A DNA stretch of 64,000 nucleotides, taken from assembly GCF_003438995.1 (NCBI RefSeq), contig NZ_QSUN01000013.1, positions 1 to 64,000 of the forward strand. The letters are read 5' to 3'. This DNA is from Bacteroides sp. OM05-12 (GTDB taxonomy: Bacteria > Bacteroidota > Bacteroidia > Bacteroidales > Bacteroidaceae). Shown here one piece after another: positions 36,698-46,405 of the stretch. The notes beneath the pieces are model-generated. The model was not told the origin of the DNA. It searched no databases and worked only from the letters and a program-made list of their open reading frames with translations. The first letter of the stretch is position 1. Each line of letters begins with the position of its first letter. The translations under genes and the position numbers were made by a program.

Positions 36698-37285
36698 TTA
36701 AATATGTATTTTCTGATCATTTGTTTCCTCTAATGCGATGTTCAATTTTAGTACGTTTACTTTTGCCGTTCCGAACATACCGAGTAGCGGCCTTTCTATT
36801 GCCTTATCTACAATGGCTTTGACTTGTTCTTCATTCATCCCTCGTGCTTGAGCTACACGCCTTACTTGTACATAAGCACATTCGGGGGTGATGTCCGGGT
36901 CGAGTCCGGAACCGCTTGCCGTTACCATTTCGGCTGGTACTTCATTGCGGTTGAGGTAGGGATGGTGAACAAGGAAACTATCCACCCGTGCCGATACTTC
37001 GGTGAGATATTCCTCATTGGTTACGCCTTTGTTGCTGCCGGCGGAGCTGGTAGCGTCGTAACCGTCACCGGCGCAGGAGGGACGTCCCCAGAAGTAAATG
37101 TCCTTGGTAAAGGATTGACCGACGTTTGCCGCACCCACTATCTTTCCATCCAGGGTGACTACTTCGGCATTTCCTTTGTTGGGGCTTGCGAACTGTGCGA
37201 ATATCCACAGAATCAATACATAGAATACGGAGAAGAATACACAGAATGCGAGTGTAAGCTTAAGTGATTTAATAAAGTTCTTCAT
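36698..37285 (-). CDS. kdpC: Potassium-transporting ATPase subunit C
   Basis: 195 residues. One N-terminal membrane helix (about 10-33) and a periplasmic domain with the family motifs VGQSFTKDIYFWGRPS, GYDATSSAGSNKG and VTASGSGLDPDITPECAYVQVRRVA. KdpC stabilises the KdpFABC complex and is needed for its assembly. It lies 12 bp after kdpB. Confidence 0.97.
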   Translation of the reverse strand: MKNFIKSLKLTLAFCVFFSVFYVLILWIFAQFASPNKGNAEVVTLDGKIVGAANVGQSFTKDIYFWGRPSCAGDGYDATSSAGSNKGVTNEEYLTEVSARVDSFLVHHPYLNRNEVPAEMVTASGSGLDPDITPECAYVQVRRVAQARGMNEEQVKAIVDKAIERPLLGMFGTAKVNVLKLNIALEETNDQKIHI

Positions 37286-37297
37286 TGTTGCTGATAT

Positions 37298-39331
37298 TTA
37301 AAAGAATAATCCTATGAATAAATCTATTACTTTGATACCGATAAATGGTGCTATGACACCGCCCAGACCATAGATGAGCAGATTGCGGCGGAGCAGTGCG
37401 CTTGCACCTATCGGTTTGTATGTTACTCCTTTCAGTGCCAACGGTATCAGGATAGGAATGATGATGGCGTTGAAAATGACTGCCGAAAGGATGGCACTCT
37501 CCGGACTGTGAAGTCCCATGATATTGAGTGCGGCGAGTTCCGGGATGGCAATCATGAACAATGCCGGAATAATGGCGAAATACTTTGCCACATCGTTGGC
37601 GATGGAGAAGGTTGTAAGCGTTCCGCGTGTCATAAGCAACTGCTTACCAATCTCTACAATCTCGATCAGTTTAGTAGGGTCATTGTCGAGGTCTACCATA
37701 TTGCCGGCTTCTTTGGCTGCCTGTGTACCGCTATTCATTGCTACGCCTACATTGGCTTGGGCGAGGGCAGGGGCGTCATTGGTTCCGTCACCCATCATGG
37801 CAACAAGTTTACCTGCCTGTTGCTCTTCTTTAATGTAGTTCATCTTATCCTCCGGTTTGGCTTCGGCAATGAAGTCGTCTACACCTGCTTTCTCGGCAAT
37901 GTATTTGGCAGTGAGTGGATTGTCACCCGTTACCATTACAGTCTTTACACCCATCTTGCGCAGACGTTCGAAGCGTTCCTGAATGCCCGGCTTGATGATA
38001 TCCTGCAATTCGATGACTCCGATAACCTTCTTGTTGGCACATACCACCAATGGTGTACCTCCGTTGCAAGAGATGGAAGCAACTGCTTCTTGTGTTTCGT
38101 CGGGAAATACATTACCTGCTTCTTCGGTAATCTTGCGGATGGCATCGAAAGCTCCCTTACGGATTTCCGTTCCGTCGGCAAGGTTTACACCGGAACATTT
38201 GGTCTCTGCGGTAAATTTAATCATCTTGGCTCCGGTCGTGTTGAGGCTGCGCATTCGTATTCCGTTTTCGCGTCCTAGTTCCACGATAGACTTACCTTCC
38301 GGTGTTTCATCGGAGATAGACGAGAGCAGGCAGTATTCTATAAACGCATGTTCGTCCATACCTTTTACCGGGTAGAACTTCGTAGCCTTGCGGTTACCGA
38401 TAGTGATGGTTCCTGTTTTGTCGAGCAGCAGTGTGTCGATATCGCCTGCCGTTTCTACTGCCTTACCGGACTTGGTGATGACGTTGGCACGGAGGGCACG
38501 GTCCATTCCGGCAATGCCGATAGCAGAGAGCAGTCCACCGATAGTCGTTGGTATCAGACACACGAACAGAGATAAGAACGACGCAATGGTGATGACTGTT
38601 CCCGTATAATCGGCAAACGGCTTCAGGGTGACGCATACAATGACGAATACCAGTGTGAAGCCGGCCAAAAGGATGGTCAGGGCTATCTCGTTCGGGGTCT
38701 TCTGTCGGGATGCACCTTCCACAAGGGCTATCATCTTATCGAGAAAACTCTCACCCGGTTGCTGCGTAACCAATACTTTGATCGTATCGGATAATACTTT
38801 CGTACCACCCGTTACGGAACTTTTGTCGCCTCCCGCCTCGCGGATCACCGGAGCGGATTCTCCCGTAATGGCACTTTCATCAATGGAGGCGAGTCCTTCG
38901 ATAATCTCTCCGTCGGCAGGGATGGTATCACCTGCTTCGCAAATAAAGATATCGCCTTTCTTCAGTCCGGAACTGCTCACGGTTTGCACTTTGTCACCTA
39001 TAATGACTTTAGCAGGAGTTTCCTCACGCGTCTTTCGCAAACTGTCTGCCTGAGCCTTTCCGCGTGCCTCGGCTATTGCTTCGGCGAAGTTGGCAAACAG
39101 TAAAGTAATGAATAGGATGATAAACACCCAGATGTTGTAAGCGAACGAGCCTTGTGCATCATTGAATATGGAGTAGATTGTCACCGGAAACATGACTGCC
39201 GTACATACCTCTACGGTGAACATAATCGGGTTCTTTATCATCGCTCTCGGGTTGAGTTTCACGAATGATTGCTTCAGGCTCTCCATCACTTGCTCCTTTT
39301 GGAATAAGGAAGCTGATTTGTTATTAACCAT
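37298..39331 (-). CDS. kdpB: Potassium-transporting ATPase ATP-binding subunit B
   Basis: A 677-residue P-type ATPase, the energy-coupling subunit of KdpFABC. It has the TGES actuator motif, phosphorylation site D304 in [31 protein letters not shown] in the P domain, [19 protein letters not shown], and membrane helices at about 35-75, 220-275 and 575-675. It is the first gene of a five-gene minus-strand operon, but unlike in typical kdp operons kdpA does not lie directly upstream. kdpA is about 17.7 kb away, beyond PUL 2. A sigma-54-like promoter 52 bp before the start drives this half. Confidence 0.98.
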   Translation of the reverse strand: MVNNKSASLFQKEQVMESLKQSFVKLNPRAMIKNPIMFTVEVCTAVMFPVTIYSIFNDAQGSFAYNIWVFIILFITLLFANFAEAIAEARGKAQADSLRKTREETPAKVIIGDKVQTVSSSGLKKGDIFICEAGDTIPADGEIIEGLASIDESAITGESAPVIREAGGDKSSVTGGTKVLSDTIKVLVTQQPGESFLDKMIALVEGASRQKTPNEIALTILLAGFTLVFVIVCVTLKPFADYTGTVITIASFLSLFVCLIPTTIGGLLSAIGIAGMDRALRANVITKSGKAVETAGDIDTLLLDKTGTITIGNRKATKFYPVKGMDEHAFIEYCLLSSISDETPEGKSIVELGRENGIRMRSLNTTGAKMIKFTAETKCSGVNLADGTEIRKGAFDAIRKITEEAGNVFPDETQEAVASISCNGGTPLVVCANKKVIGVIELQDIIKPGIQERFERLRKMGVKTVMVTGDNPLTAKYIAEKAGVDDFIAEAKPEDKMNYIKEEQQAGKLVAMMGDGTNDAPALAQANVGVAMNSGTQAAKEAGNMVDLDNDPTKLIEIVEIGKQLLMTRGTLTTFSIANDVAKYFAIIPALFMIAIPELAALNIMGLHSPESAILSAVIFNAIIIPILIPLALKGVTYKPIGASALLRRNLLIYGLGGVIAPFIGIKVIDLFIGLFF

Positions 39332-39382
39332 AGTCTCTTTACCTTTTAATTTGTATACTATTATTTTTTATGCAGGAGTATA

Positions 39383-39398
39383 TGCCAAAGGCATGCCA
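39383..39398 (-). promoter_or_regulatory. kdpB: Sigma-54-like (-24/-12) promoter of kdpB
   Basis: Read on minus: TGGCATGCCTTTGGCA. GG and GC are separated by 10 nt, as in the TGGCAC-N5-TTGC consensus, with differences at two positions. The predicted start lies near 39372, about 40 nt before kdpB. The same motif precedes the kdpA half. Confidence 0.7.
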
Positions 39399-39476
39399 AA
39401 TTATGGGACTAATGGATAAAGAGAAGAATATCAGCTATATATCGGTTGTTAGTCCATACCACGTTTATAAGACGAC

Positions 39477-39515
39477 CTTTTCATTTTGGAAAGGTGAACT
39501 ATTGTTTTGAAAGGT
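39477..39515 (-). promoter_or_regulatory. kdpB: Upstream activator-like element of kdpB
   Basis: Two blocks on plus: cttttcattttgg (39477-39489) and attgttttga (39501-39510), starts 24 bp apart. The element begins 94 bp from the start of the -24/-12 motif. An element with the same two blocks and the same 24-bp spacing lies 95 bp from the kdpA promoter motif; the 39-bp blocks are 31/39 identical. The block ends (TTTCA and TGAAA) suggest a symmetrical operator for an activator dimer. Read in direct orientation, TTTTGgAAAGGT and TTTTGAAAGGT are repeated. Confidence 0.65.
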
Positions 39516-39631
39516 ATATTTGTGAGAGGGAAAAGATGGAATCATTCAACAGATTACTTGACGTTGATTACAATCACCTTGGTGTCTTTTTCAATCATCA
39601 GGTTGTTTTTAAAAAACATCAGGACGTTTGA

Positions 39632-39713
39632 TTACAAACATACGGTCGATTGAAAACAAACATACGGTCCTTTGTTTACAAACTCCTATCGTTTGCAAAC
39701 AAAGGACCGTATG
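39632..39713. repeat. Repeat cluster with a 17-bp perfect hairpin at the PUL 2 / kdpB junction
   Basis: The arms catacggtcctttgttt (39661-39677) and aaacaaaggaccgtatg (39697-39713) pair perfectly, and the loop has a further caaac/gtttg stem. Two direct copies of caaacatacggtc lie just before it (about 39636 and 39657). It is 69 bp downstream of the HTCS stop on minus and may terminate that gene. It resembles a dispersed element, like the one at 27003. Confidence 0.7.
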
Positions 39714-39781
39714 TTGAATAGCATATCAACCGGCTATAAATTTTCGGGACTGATTTTATAACCGGATTTTGTCATTTGGGC

Positions 39782-42700
39782 TTATAGATCAGTGCTTTTA
39801 GCATCCTCATCTTGTCCTTTTTGTGCCCTGAAGTCTTTCGGTGAGCAATTGTGTAACTTGGCAAATTCGCGATAAAAATAGGCTTTGTTATGGAATCCGC
39901 ATTCAAGGATAATTTCCGATACGGTCTTGTCGGTATGAATCAGCATATTTTCTGCTTGCTTCAACCGATAGTTCCGAATGAAATCTCCGGGGGTGGATTG
40001 TGTGATTTGCTTAATCTTCCGGTATAACTGTACCCGGCTGATGACTAAATCACTGGATAAGGAATCCTGATTGTAGTTTTCATCTCCGAAGTTATTGCTG
40101 ATAGCTTCGATAACCCGGTCGATAAACTGCTTGTCTTCTTTGCTTATCAGTGTGTTGTTGTACTTTTCCCGGTAAGCGGCCGGTGATTCGGAGAAAGTTT
40201 TCATCATACTGTCATTCTTCAGAATGCGCTCTACCGCAGCCTTTAGGTATCGTGGATGGAAAGGCTTGTTGATGAACATATTGGCCCCCGTTTCTAATAC
40301 GTTGATGTGGCTTTCGATGGTCGATTTGCTGGAAAGCATGATAATAGGGATGTATTGCGTGCGTTTCTCCTTCTTTATTTGACTGATGAACTCTATGCCG
40401 TTCATTTGTGGCATGATGATGTCGCAAATAATCAAATCCGGCAATGTATCTTTTAATATGTTCAAAGCTACCAATCCGTTGGATGCCGGAATTACTTCAT
40501 ATTCTTCACCTAAAACATCTTTAATCAGTGTACGGATATCTTCTTGATCGTCGATAATAAGTACGATGGGACGCTGATTGGTGAAAAGCCCTGCCGTTTT
40601 ATCCTGCGGTGCGGTCATCATCTCCTTTACAACAGATATTTCATTGTCGGTATGATGGGGCAATGTAATGGTGAAAGTCGTATATTGATTGATTTCACTG
40701 TTGACGGAAATAACTCCTCCCATTAAGTTGACTAAATCTTTGCAGAGAGCCAATCCTATACCATTACGGGTATATAGTCCTTGGGAAAGTTTCGTTTCGA
40801 AGTTATCCAGAATGGTGAACCGGTTGAATACATTGGATAAATCCTCCGGACGTATTCCCGGACCATTATTCGTACAAGCGATTATAAGTTGATTGTTTGT
40901 ATCAATAGTAGCATTAATCTTAATGTATCCTTCTGTCGGTGTGTATTTTATGGCATTGGATAATAAGTTGAATATTACTTTTTCCAACATACTGCGGTCT
41001 ATAATCCATAATGGCAGATTTTCCTGAATATCAAATGTCAGATTAATCTTTTTAGAGTCGGCTATATCTATGAAGTTGTCCAAAGTACATTTTATTAGTT
41101 CGCAGATGTCTACTTGTTCCAGTTGTACATGTAGATGACCCGTTTCTGCTTTTCTGAACTCCATTAGTTCTTGTATTTGCTCATGCATGCGCTCTGTATT
41201 CCGACGTATGGCCAAGAGTTGCTTCTTTATTTTTACATCGGGATTTTCGTTCATGAATATTTGCTCTATGGCACCATAGATAAGAGTGATTGAATTGGAG
41301 AATTCATGGGCGATGTTAGTGAAGAACCGTAGTTTGGCTTGATGTATCTCTTCCTTTTTTATCTTCTCTTGTTTTTCCATTTCCAACTCATGATTCATGA
41401 TGAGCCTGGTCTTTTTAACTCGGTAAAACAACCATATTCCTAATGTCACTATCAGAATGTACAACCAGATAGCCCATTGGGTTGCCCACAACGGAGGTGT
41501 AATTAATATGGAAAACTGCATAGGAGTGTTCCATACTTGCTCGGAGTTACAGGATTTTACGTAGAGGGTATATTCTCCCGATGAAAGCTCGTTTAGGATG
41601 ATGTTTCTATTGTTACCTATATAGCTCCACTGTGCATCTTTCTTGTTGCTTATCAATGTTCGTTTTTCTAATTTATAGGCAATCTGGCATTTTTTATTAT
41701 CCAAGTAATCCAATACAGAGAAAGAGAGGCTGATTGACCCTGTTTGATAATTTGTCTTAATCGTATTTTGGTGAATTTGATAAGGCATGTTATCTACTTT
41801 CACATGATTGAGAATAAGGTTGGGGGTGAAATCTTTGCTGGCAATCAGGGAAGGATGCAAAATATTAAAACCATTAATGCCACCGAAATATAGTTCTGTG
41901 CCTTTAGCATTGGCGAAGCCTGCTCCGTCGGAGAACTCATTATCCTGTAACCCTTCTTCATGGTAGTAAGCTGTAATTTGATAGGTGTTGGGATTAATCT
42001 TTGCAAGCCCGTTGCTGGTGCTGACCCAAATATAATGATAACAATCTTCCAGGATGGCATGTATATTCGTATTGGGTAACCCCGAACTCTCTTCAATGTA
42101 TTTGAATTTGTTTGTTCCATCTTTGTCTGTTGTCAATATACTCAAGCCCGAGGTGGTTCCTATCCATAGTTTCCCGGAACTGTCTTTTAATAAAGAAATG
42201 ACATCATTGCTGCAAATGGAATTAGAGTTATCCGGTTCATTTTTATAAATAGAGAATTGATGCGTCTTTTTATTGAATTGATTCAGCCCTCCTCCCCGTG
42301 TAGCAATCCATAAGAAATCTCCGTCATCGAGTATTGCATAGATAATATTGCTACTGACACTATTGGGGTTATCGTCTATGTGTTTGAATTGGGTGATGTT
42401 CTCTATTTGGTTTTTAGTATTGATTGATAGCTTAAAGAAACCTTCACCGCTTGTACCTACATATAGTGTTGATGAATCGGTTTGCAGAATACTATAAACA
42501 GAGCATATGGCTTGGGCTAATGAGGAATCAAGGAAATCAGGATATTTTAGTTTATTGTTTTGAGTGTCGAAGTATTGCAACTTAAACCCGTCGGTACCGA
42601 CCCAAATACAATTATTGCCTTGTGCTAGTGATAGTACGGAGTTATAAGTCCTACCTATACCCACATTATAATTTGAGAATGTTTCAAAGTTGGGTACTCC

Positions 42701-43819
42701 TAAATAGGAAATACGGGATAACCCTCCTCCTTTGCTGCCAATCCATATATTATTATTTTTATCTTGTAATATGGCACGAATGGGAAAATTATTCGTGTGG
42801 GCAAACCTTTTCTGATCGATAAGTGTGATAAAATTGGGCTTTTTGTATTTCTGGTAGATACCTTTTCCATCGGTTCCTATCCATAGAATATCTTGTGTAC
42901 CTTTATATAAGGAAAGTACAGATACTTCGGTATCCAGATAGCGGACTAAGCGGTTATTACTAAATACAAAGCATCCGTTTGTTGTTCCTATAAATATTTG
43001 GTTATTGTGACTGTATACTGTATTAAGTGTTCCTTCGATTTTAATATCTGTCGGGTTAATCTTAGGTTTAATATCATATACATTAATATAATGGAGCTGG
43101 GTGTCCTGTGTAAACCAAATGTATTTATTTTGGTCGTAAAAGATATTTTCTACTTTTTCAGGGAGTATTATTTCTTGGATTAATTTGGCTTGATGGTCTT
43201 GGGTTATTTCAATTCGGAGTAATTTATCACTTTGTTCTTGTAACCACAAATAGTTTCTTTCATCAAAAAATAATGCTGTAATAGCCGGATTGCTGTTATA
43301 TCCGTCTATTTGAACCGGAGTAAACGATTCTGATTCTTGATCGAACAGATATAAACCGCTACCTTTAAAAGCTGCTGCTATAATCCCGTTATGGTTTATA
43401 CTGCAAGAGAATGATTTTTCTTGATAAATATAAGATTTGTGATAATCTAAAAAGTAATGGTCAAATTCTTCCGTTTGCTTATTCATACGGTTTATTCCAT
43501 AGTCAGTGGTTATCCACAAGAATTTATTATTCTCTTCGGATATTGAACGAATAATTTGATGTGATAAAGATGCTTTTTCCCGACTTTGTGGCCGATATTG
43601 TTCGAATAGGGTTCCGTCATACCTGTTTAATCCGTCCCATGTCCCGAACCACATGATATTTTCACTATCTTGAAAAATAGTATTGACAGCACTGTTACTT
43701 AGTCCGTTGTTGTTGTTCAGATGATAGTATTCTACAGATTGTCCATTCCCTTTAATTGTACATAGGAACAAAGCGAAAAGAAAGCAAATCGTAAAGTTGA
43801 AGTTTCTTGTTTTATTCAT
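39782..43819 (-). CDS. Hybrid two-component system regulator (HTCS) of PUL 2
   Basis: 1345 residues. Signal peptide (1-27), beta-propeller repeats (about 30-680: NIMWFGTWDGLNRYDGTLF, KLWIGTTSGLSIL), a Y_Y_Y domain (about 690-765), a membrane helix (about 771-798), HisKA with H838, HATPase (NGPGIRPEDLSNVF, NGIGLALCKDLV), a receiver domain with D1133 (IICDIIMPQMNGIEFI) and an AraC domain (about 1240-1335). The H-box reads AHEFSNSITLIYG; the usual Arg/Lys-Thr-Pro after His-Glu-Phe is replaced by Ser-Asn-Ser. It is divergent from the GH130 gene and should activate PUL 2. A TATCTTTG box lies 22 bp upstream. Confidence 0.96.
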   Translation of the reverse strand: MNKTRNFNFTICFLFALFLCTIKGNGQSVEYYHLNNNNGLSNSAVNTIFQDSENIMWFGTWDGLNRYDGTLFEQYRPQSREKASLSHQIIRSISEENNKFLWITTDYGINRMNKQTEEFDHYFLDYHKSYIYQEKSFSCSINHNGIIAAAFKGSGLYLFDQESESFTPVQIDGYNSNPAITALFFDERNYLWLQEQSDKLLRIEITQDHQAKLIQEIILPEKVENIFYDQNKYIWFTQDTQLHYINVYDIKPKINPTDIKIEGTLNTVYSHNNQIFIGTTNGCFVFSNNRLVRYLDTEVSVLSLYKGTQDILWIGTDGKGIYQKYKKPNFITLIDQKRFAHTNNFPIRAILQDKNNNIWIGSKGGGLSRISYLGVPNFETFSNYNVGIGRTYNSVLSLAQGNNCIWVGTDGFKLQYFDTQNNKLKYPDFLDSSLAQAICSVYSILQTDSSTLYVGTSGEGFFKLSINTKNQIENITQFKHIDDNPNSVSSNIIYAILDDGDFLWIATRGGGLNQFNKKTHQFSIYKNEPDNSNSICSNDVISLLKDSSGKLWIGTTSGLSILTTDKDGTNKFKYIEESSGLPNTNIHAILEDCYHYIWVSTSNGLAKINPNTYQITAYYHEEGLQDNEFSDGAGFANAKGTELYFGGINGFNILHPSLIASKDFTPNLILNHVKVDNMPYQIHQNTIKTNYQTGSISLSFSVLDYLDNKKCQIAYKLEKRTLISNKKDAQWSYIGNNRNIILNELSSGEYTLYVKSCNSEQVWNTPMQFSILITPPLWATQWAIWLYILIVTLGIWLFYRVKKTRLIMNHELEMEKQEKIKKEEIHQAKLRFFTNIAHEFSNSITLIYGAIEQIFMNENPDVKIKKQLLAIRRNTERMHEQIQELMEFRKAETGHLHVQLEQVDICELIKCTLDNFIDIADSKKINLTFDIQENLPLWIIDRSMLEKVIFNLLSNAIKYTPTEGYIKINATIDTNNQLIIACTNNGPGIRPEDLSNVFNRFTILDNFETKLSQGLYTRNGIGLALCKDLVNLMGGVISVNSEINQYTTFTITLPHHTDNEISVVKEMMTAPQDKTAGLFTNQRPIVLIIDDQEDIRTLIKDVLGEEYEVIPASNGLVALNILKDTLPDLIICDIIMPQMNGIEFISQIKKEKRTQYIPIIMLSSKSTIESHINVLETGANMFINKPFHPRYLKAAVERILKNDSMMKTFSESPAAYREKYNNTLISKEDKQFIDRVIEAISNNFGDENYNQDSLSSDLVISRVQLYRKIKQITQSTPGDFIRNYRLKQAENMLIHTDKTVSEIILECGFHNKAYFYREFAKLHNCSPKDFRAQKGQDEDAKSTDL

Positions 43820-43841
43820 CGTAATAGAATAAGTTGGAAAA

Positions 43842-43849
43842 CAAAGATA
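43842..43849 (-). promoter_or_regulatory. -7 element (TATCTTTG) of the PUL 2 HTCS gene
   Basis: A minus-strand TAnnTTTG match 22 bp before the start codon at 43819, giving a very short leader. Confidence 0.5.
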
Positions 43850-44001
43850 GAATTAATTCTTCTGTTTCAAAAATACTTGGAATCAAATTATAGAACGTAT
43901 ACTATAATTTCAAATTAGTATACTATGGTATCAAAATGATGATTTTTAGAGAAGTATATCCTTTTGAAATCATAGTAGATGCTCTCTACCTAGCAGAACC
44001 T

Positions 44002-44009
44002 TACATTTG
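44002..44009 (+). promoter_or_regulatory. -7 element (TACATTTG) of the PUL 2 operon
   Basis: A plus-strand TAnnTTTG match 70 bp before the ATG at 44080. It lies inside the longer open frame that begins at 43936, so that upstream frame is probably not translated. Confidence 0.5.
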
Positions 44010-44079
44010 TTTTCGAAATCGAGACGGGATATTTCTTACGTTTCGAATAGAATGTTGGCCTATTAAAATCATTAATATT

Positions 44080-45126
44080 ATGGATATAGCAAAAAGAAAT
44101 CTACAGAATCCTATCTTAAAACCTTCCGACCTGAAACCCGGTATCGAAGGAATGGAAATTGTTTGTTTGTTGAATCCCGGAGTGTTTCGTATGAATGGCA
44201 AGATTTGGTTACTATTACGTGTAGCTGAACGTCCGAAACAACTAGAAGGTAAAATCAGTTTTCCTGTTTATAATGATAAGGGAGAAATTGAAGTTCTCCA
44301 TTTCGATAAGAATGATCCGGATTTAGATGCTTCTGATCCCCGTGTTATCGTATATAAAAACAATTATTATTTGACTACGATGTCGTATTTGCGCCTGGTG
44401 TGTAGTGATGATGGCGTGAACTTTTATGAAGATCCTGCCTATCCTCCGATTTTCGGGAAAGGTGCCTTGGAAGCTTTTGGTATTGAGGATTGTAGAGTTG
44501 CAACGACAGAGGATGGCTATTTCTTGACTTTTACTGAGGTTTCCTCCGTAGCGGTAGGTGTTGGTTTGATTGAAACAAGGGATTTTAAGGATTACATTCG
44601 TCATGGTATGATATTCCCTCCTCATAATAAAGATTGTGCTATTTGGGAACAAAAAGTGAATGGTATGTACTATGCTTTTCATCGTCCCAGTAGTCCTGAA
44701 TTAGGGGGGAATTATATTTGGTTGGCAGAGAGCCCCGACCGTATTCATTGGGGCAAGCATCATTGCATAGCCACTACACGTCCCGGAAAATGGGATGCAG
44801 TTCGTGTTGGAGCGGGAGCAGCTCCGATAAAAACGGATAAAGGATGGCTGGAGATTTATCATGGAGCCAATGCTGAAAATAGATATTGCTTAGGAGCTTT
44901 ATTGCTGGATTTAAATGATCCTACTAAAGTAATAGCACGTAGTGAAGAACCGATTATGGAGCCGGTAGCTTCTTACGAACAGACAGGATTCTTTGGAAAT
45001 GTTGTCTTTACAAACGGACAGTTCGTTGATGGGGATACGGTTCATATATATTATGGTGCCAGTGATGAAGTAATCTGTTCGGCAACTTTTTCCATAGTAG
45101 AAATTCTTCGTTCCTTGAAGATGTAA
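44080..45126 (+). CDS. GH130-family mannoside phosphorylase/mannosidase
   Basis: 348 residues from the ATG at 44080 (MDIAKRN). The frame is open from 43936, but the upstream 48 codons are not conserved-looking and contain a promoter box. The fold is a five-bladed propeller with GH130 motifs LLNPGVFRMNGKIWLLLRVAE, ASDPRVIVYKNNYYLTTMSY, FGIEDCRVATTEDGYFLTFTE, DAVRVGAGAAPI and YHGANAENRY. There is no signal peptide, so it acts in the cytoplasm or, less likely, the periplasm. GH130 enzymes phosphorolyse beta-mannosides (Man-Glc, Man-GlcNAc, mannobiose) or hydrolyse beta-1,2-mannosides, and I cannot assign the subfamily. It implies a mannose-containing substrate, with the MFS gene next to it as the uptake route. 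Confidence 0.9.
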   Translation: MDIAKRNLQNPILKPSDLKPGIEGMEIVCLLNPGVFRMNGKIWLLLRVAERPKQLEGKISFPVYNDKGEIEVLHFDKNDPDLDASDPRVIVYKNNYYLTTMSYLRLVCSDDGVNFYEDPAYPPIFGKGALEAFGIEDCRVATTEDGYFLTFTEVSSVAVGVGLIETRDFKDYIRHGMIFPPHNKDCAIWEQKVNGMYYAFHRPSSPELGGNYIWLAESPDRIHWGKHHCIATTRPGKWDAVRVGAGAAPIKTDKGWLEIYHGANAENRYCLGALLLDLNDPTKVIARSEEPIMEPVASYEQTGFFGNVVFTNGQFVDGDTVHIYYGASDEVICSATFSIVEILRSLKM

Positions 45127-45151
45127 ATACGAACGTATAAAAGGTTTAAAT

Positions 45152-46405
45152 ATGATAGAGAAACTTTTAAACGAGTACCGCGTATTTCAGCAATGTCCAC
45201 GCAATATGCGTGTGCTGTTGATAACTAATATGCTTTATGCTTTAGTATTGCCGATTGTTGAAATATTTGTTGGTGCTTATATTATGCGTAGCTGTGGTAA
45301 ACCTGTGTATGTGGCATTGTATCAGTTGGCCATGTATGCGGGAATTGTATTTACGTCGGTGATTAATGGTTGGTTGCTGAAAAATATCAAAGTTGCTTAT
45401 TTATATTGTGCCGGTATTCTTTTCTCAGCTATATCAATGGTTGGTATGATGATGCTTGAACAGTTAGGTATTGCAGAATTATTGGTTATCGGTTTTATAA
45501 TGGGAGCAGCTTCCGGCTTCTTCTGGACTAACCGTTATCTGATTACGTTAAATTCAACCAATGATGATAATCGGAATTACTTTTTTGGCTTAGAGAGTCT
45601 GGGCTTCACGGTCGGACAAATACTTGTACCTTTAGTTGTAGGAGCGATGATTGCACAGTTGCAGGGTAAAGTCTTTGCCGGAATTCAGATTGACGTAACT
45701 GTAGCTTATAGAATTGTCACAATAATGGCAACAATTATAGCAATTTTGGCTTGTTTCAATATATTACGGGGTAATTACGAGAATCCGATATCGAAGCAAT
45801 TCCTATATTTTAAGTTTGATGCTCTTTGGAATAAGTTATTGGCACTTGCTTCCTTGAAGGGGATGGTGCAAGGTTTTTTGGTTACGGCACCTGCTATATT
45901 GGTGATGAAATTAGTTGGTGAAGAAGGAACTTTGGGATTAATTCAAAGTATCAGTGGTGGTGTTACTGCTATTTTGGTATATGTATTGGGGCGTATGACA
46001 AAGCCTAAGCATCGTATCATTGTGTTTTCAATAGGTTTAATTATATTTTTTATAGGAACATTAGTCAATGGTGTCCTTTATTCAGCTGTAGGAGTGATTA
46101 TTTTTGTCCTTTGTAAAGTGATATTTCAGCCATTACATGATTTGGCTTACTATCCGATTATGTTGCGCGTAATAGATGTCGTTTCTAAGAAGGAGGGAAG
46201 AAATGAGTATGCTTATATTCTGAGCCATGAAATCGGATTATTTGTAGGACGTGCTTTTGGATTGTTGCTTTTCTTATTCTTAGCTTTTAAAGTCTCTGAA
46301 GATTTCTCATTAAAATATGCACTTCCCATTGTAGGGGGATTGCAGCTATTATCTTTACCATTAGCAAAACATATTATTAAAACTTGTGATTTGTATGAAA
46401 AATAA
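45152..46405 (+). CDS. MFS transporter (oligosaccharide uptake, inner membrane)
   Basis: 417 residues with about 12 membrane helices. Helix 1 starts near MRVLLITNMLYALVLPIVEIFVGAYIM. The GFTVGQILVPLVVGAMIA segment (about residues 152-170) and the C-terminal IGLFVGRAFGLLLFLFL segment are typical major-facilitator helices. It lies 25 bp after the GH130 gene and overlaps the next gene by 11 bp, so it is part of the PUL 2 operon. Its likely role is import of the disaccharide that GH130 then phosphorolyses; similar pairs are known in mannan and N-glycan loci. Confidence 0.92.
   Translation: MIEKLLNEYRVFQQCPRNMRVLLITNMLYALVLPIVEIFVGAYIMRSCGKPVYVALYQLAMYAGIVFTSVINGWLLKNIKVAYLYCAGILFSAISMVGMMMLEQLGIAELLVIGFIMGAASGFFWTNRYLITLNSTNDDNRNYFFGLESLGFTVGQILVPLVVGAMIAQLQGKVFAGIQIDVTVAYRIVTIMATIIAILACFNILRGNYENPISKQFLYFKFDALWNKLLALASLKGMVQGFLVTAPAILVMKLVGEEGTLGLIQSISGGVTAILVYVLGRMTKPKHRIIVFSIGLIIFFIGTLVNGVLYSAVGVIIFVLCKVIFQPLHDLAYYPIMLRVIDVVSKKEGRNEYAYILSHEIGLFVGRAFGLLLFLFLAFKVSEDFSLKYALPIVGGLQLLSLPLAKHIIKTCDLYEK

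Larger units (their letters stand above)
39332..39781. other. 450-bp gap between kdpB and PUL 2
   Basis: Holds, in order on plus, the kdpB leader, a sigma-54-like promoter (39383-39398), an upstream two-block element (39477-39515) and a cluster of repeats with a long hairpin (39632-39713). No ORF of substance is present. This gap is also the right-hand junction of the PUL 2 block that separates kdpB from kdpA. Confidence 0.7.

Noticed and set aside
37508..38278. 256-codon open frame on the strand opposite kdpB
   Set aside because: It is an antisense shadow of a strongly conserved P-type ATPase and has no recognisable protein pattern.
43936..44079. Upstream extension of the GH130 frame (48 codons)
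   Set aside because: It contains a TACATTTG promoter box and lacks GH130-like sequence. The ATG at 44080 begins at a family-like N-terminus.
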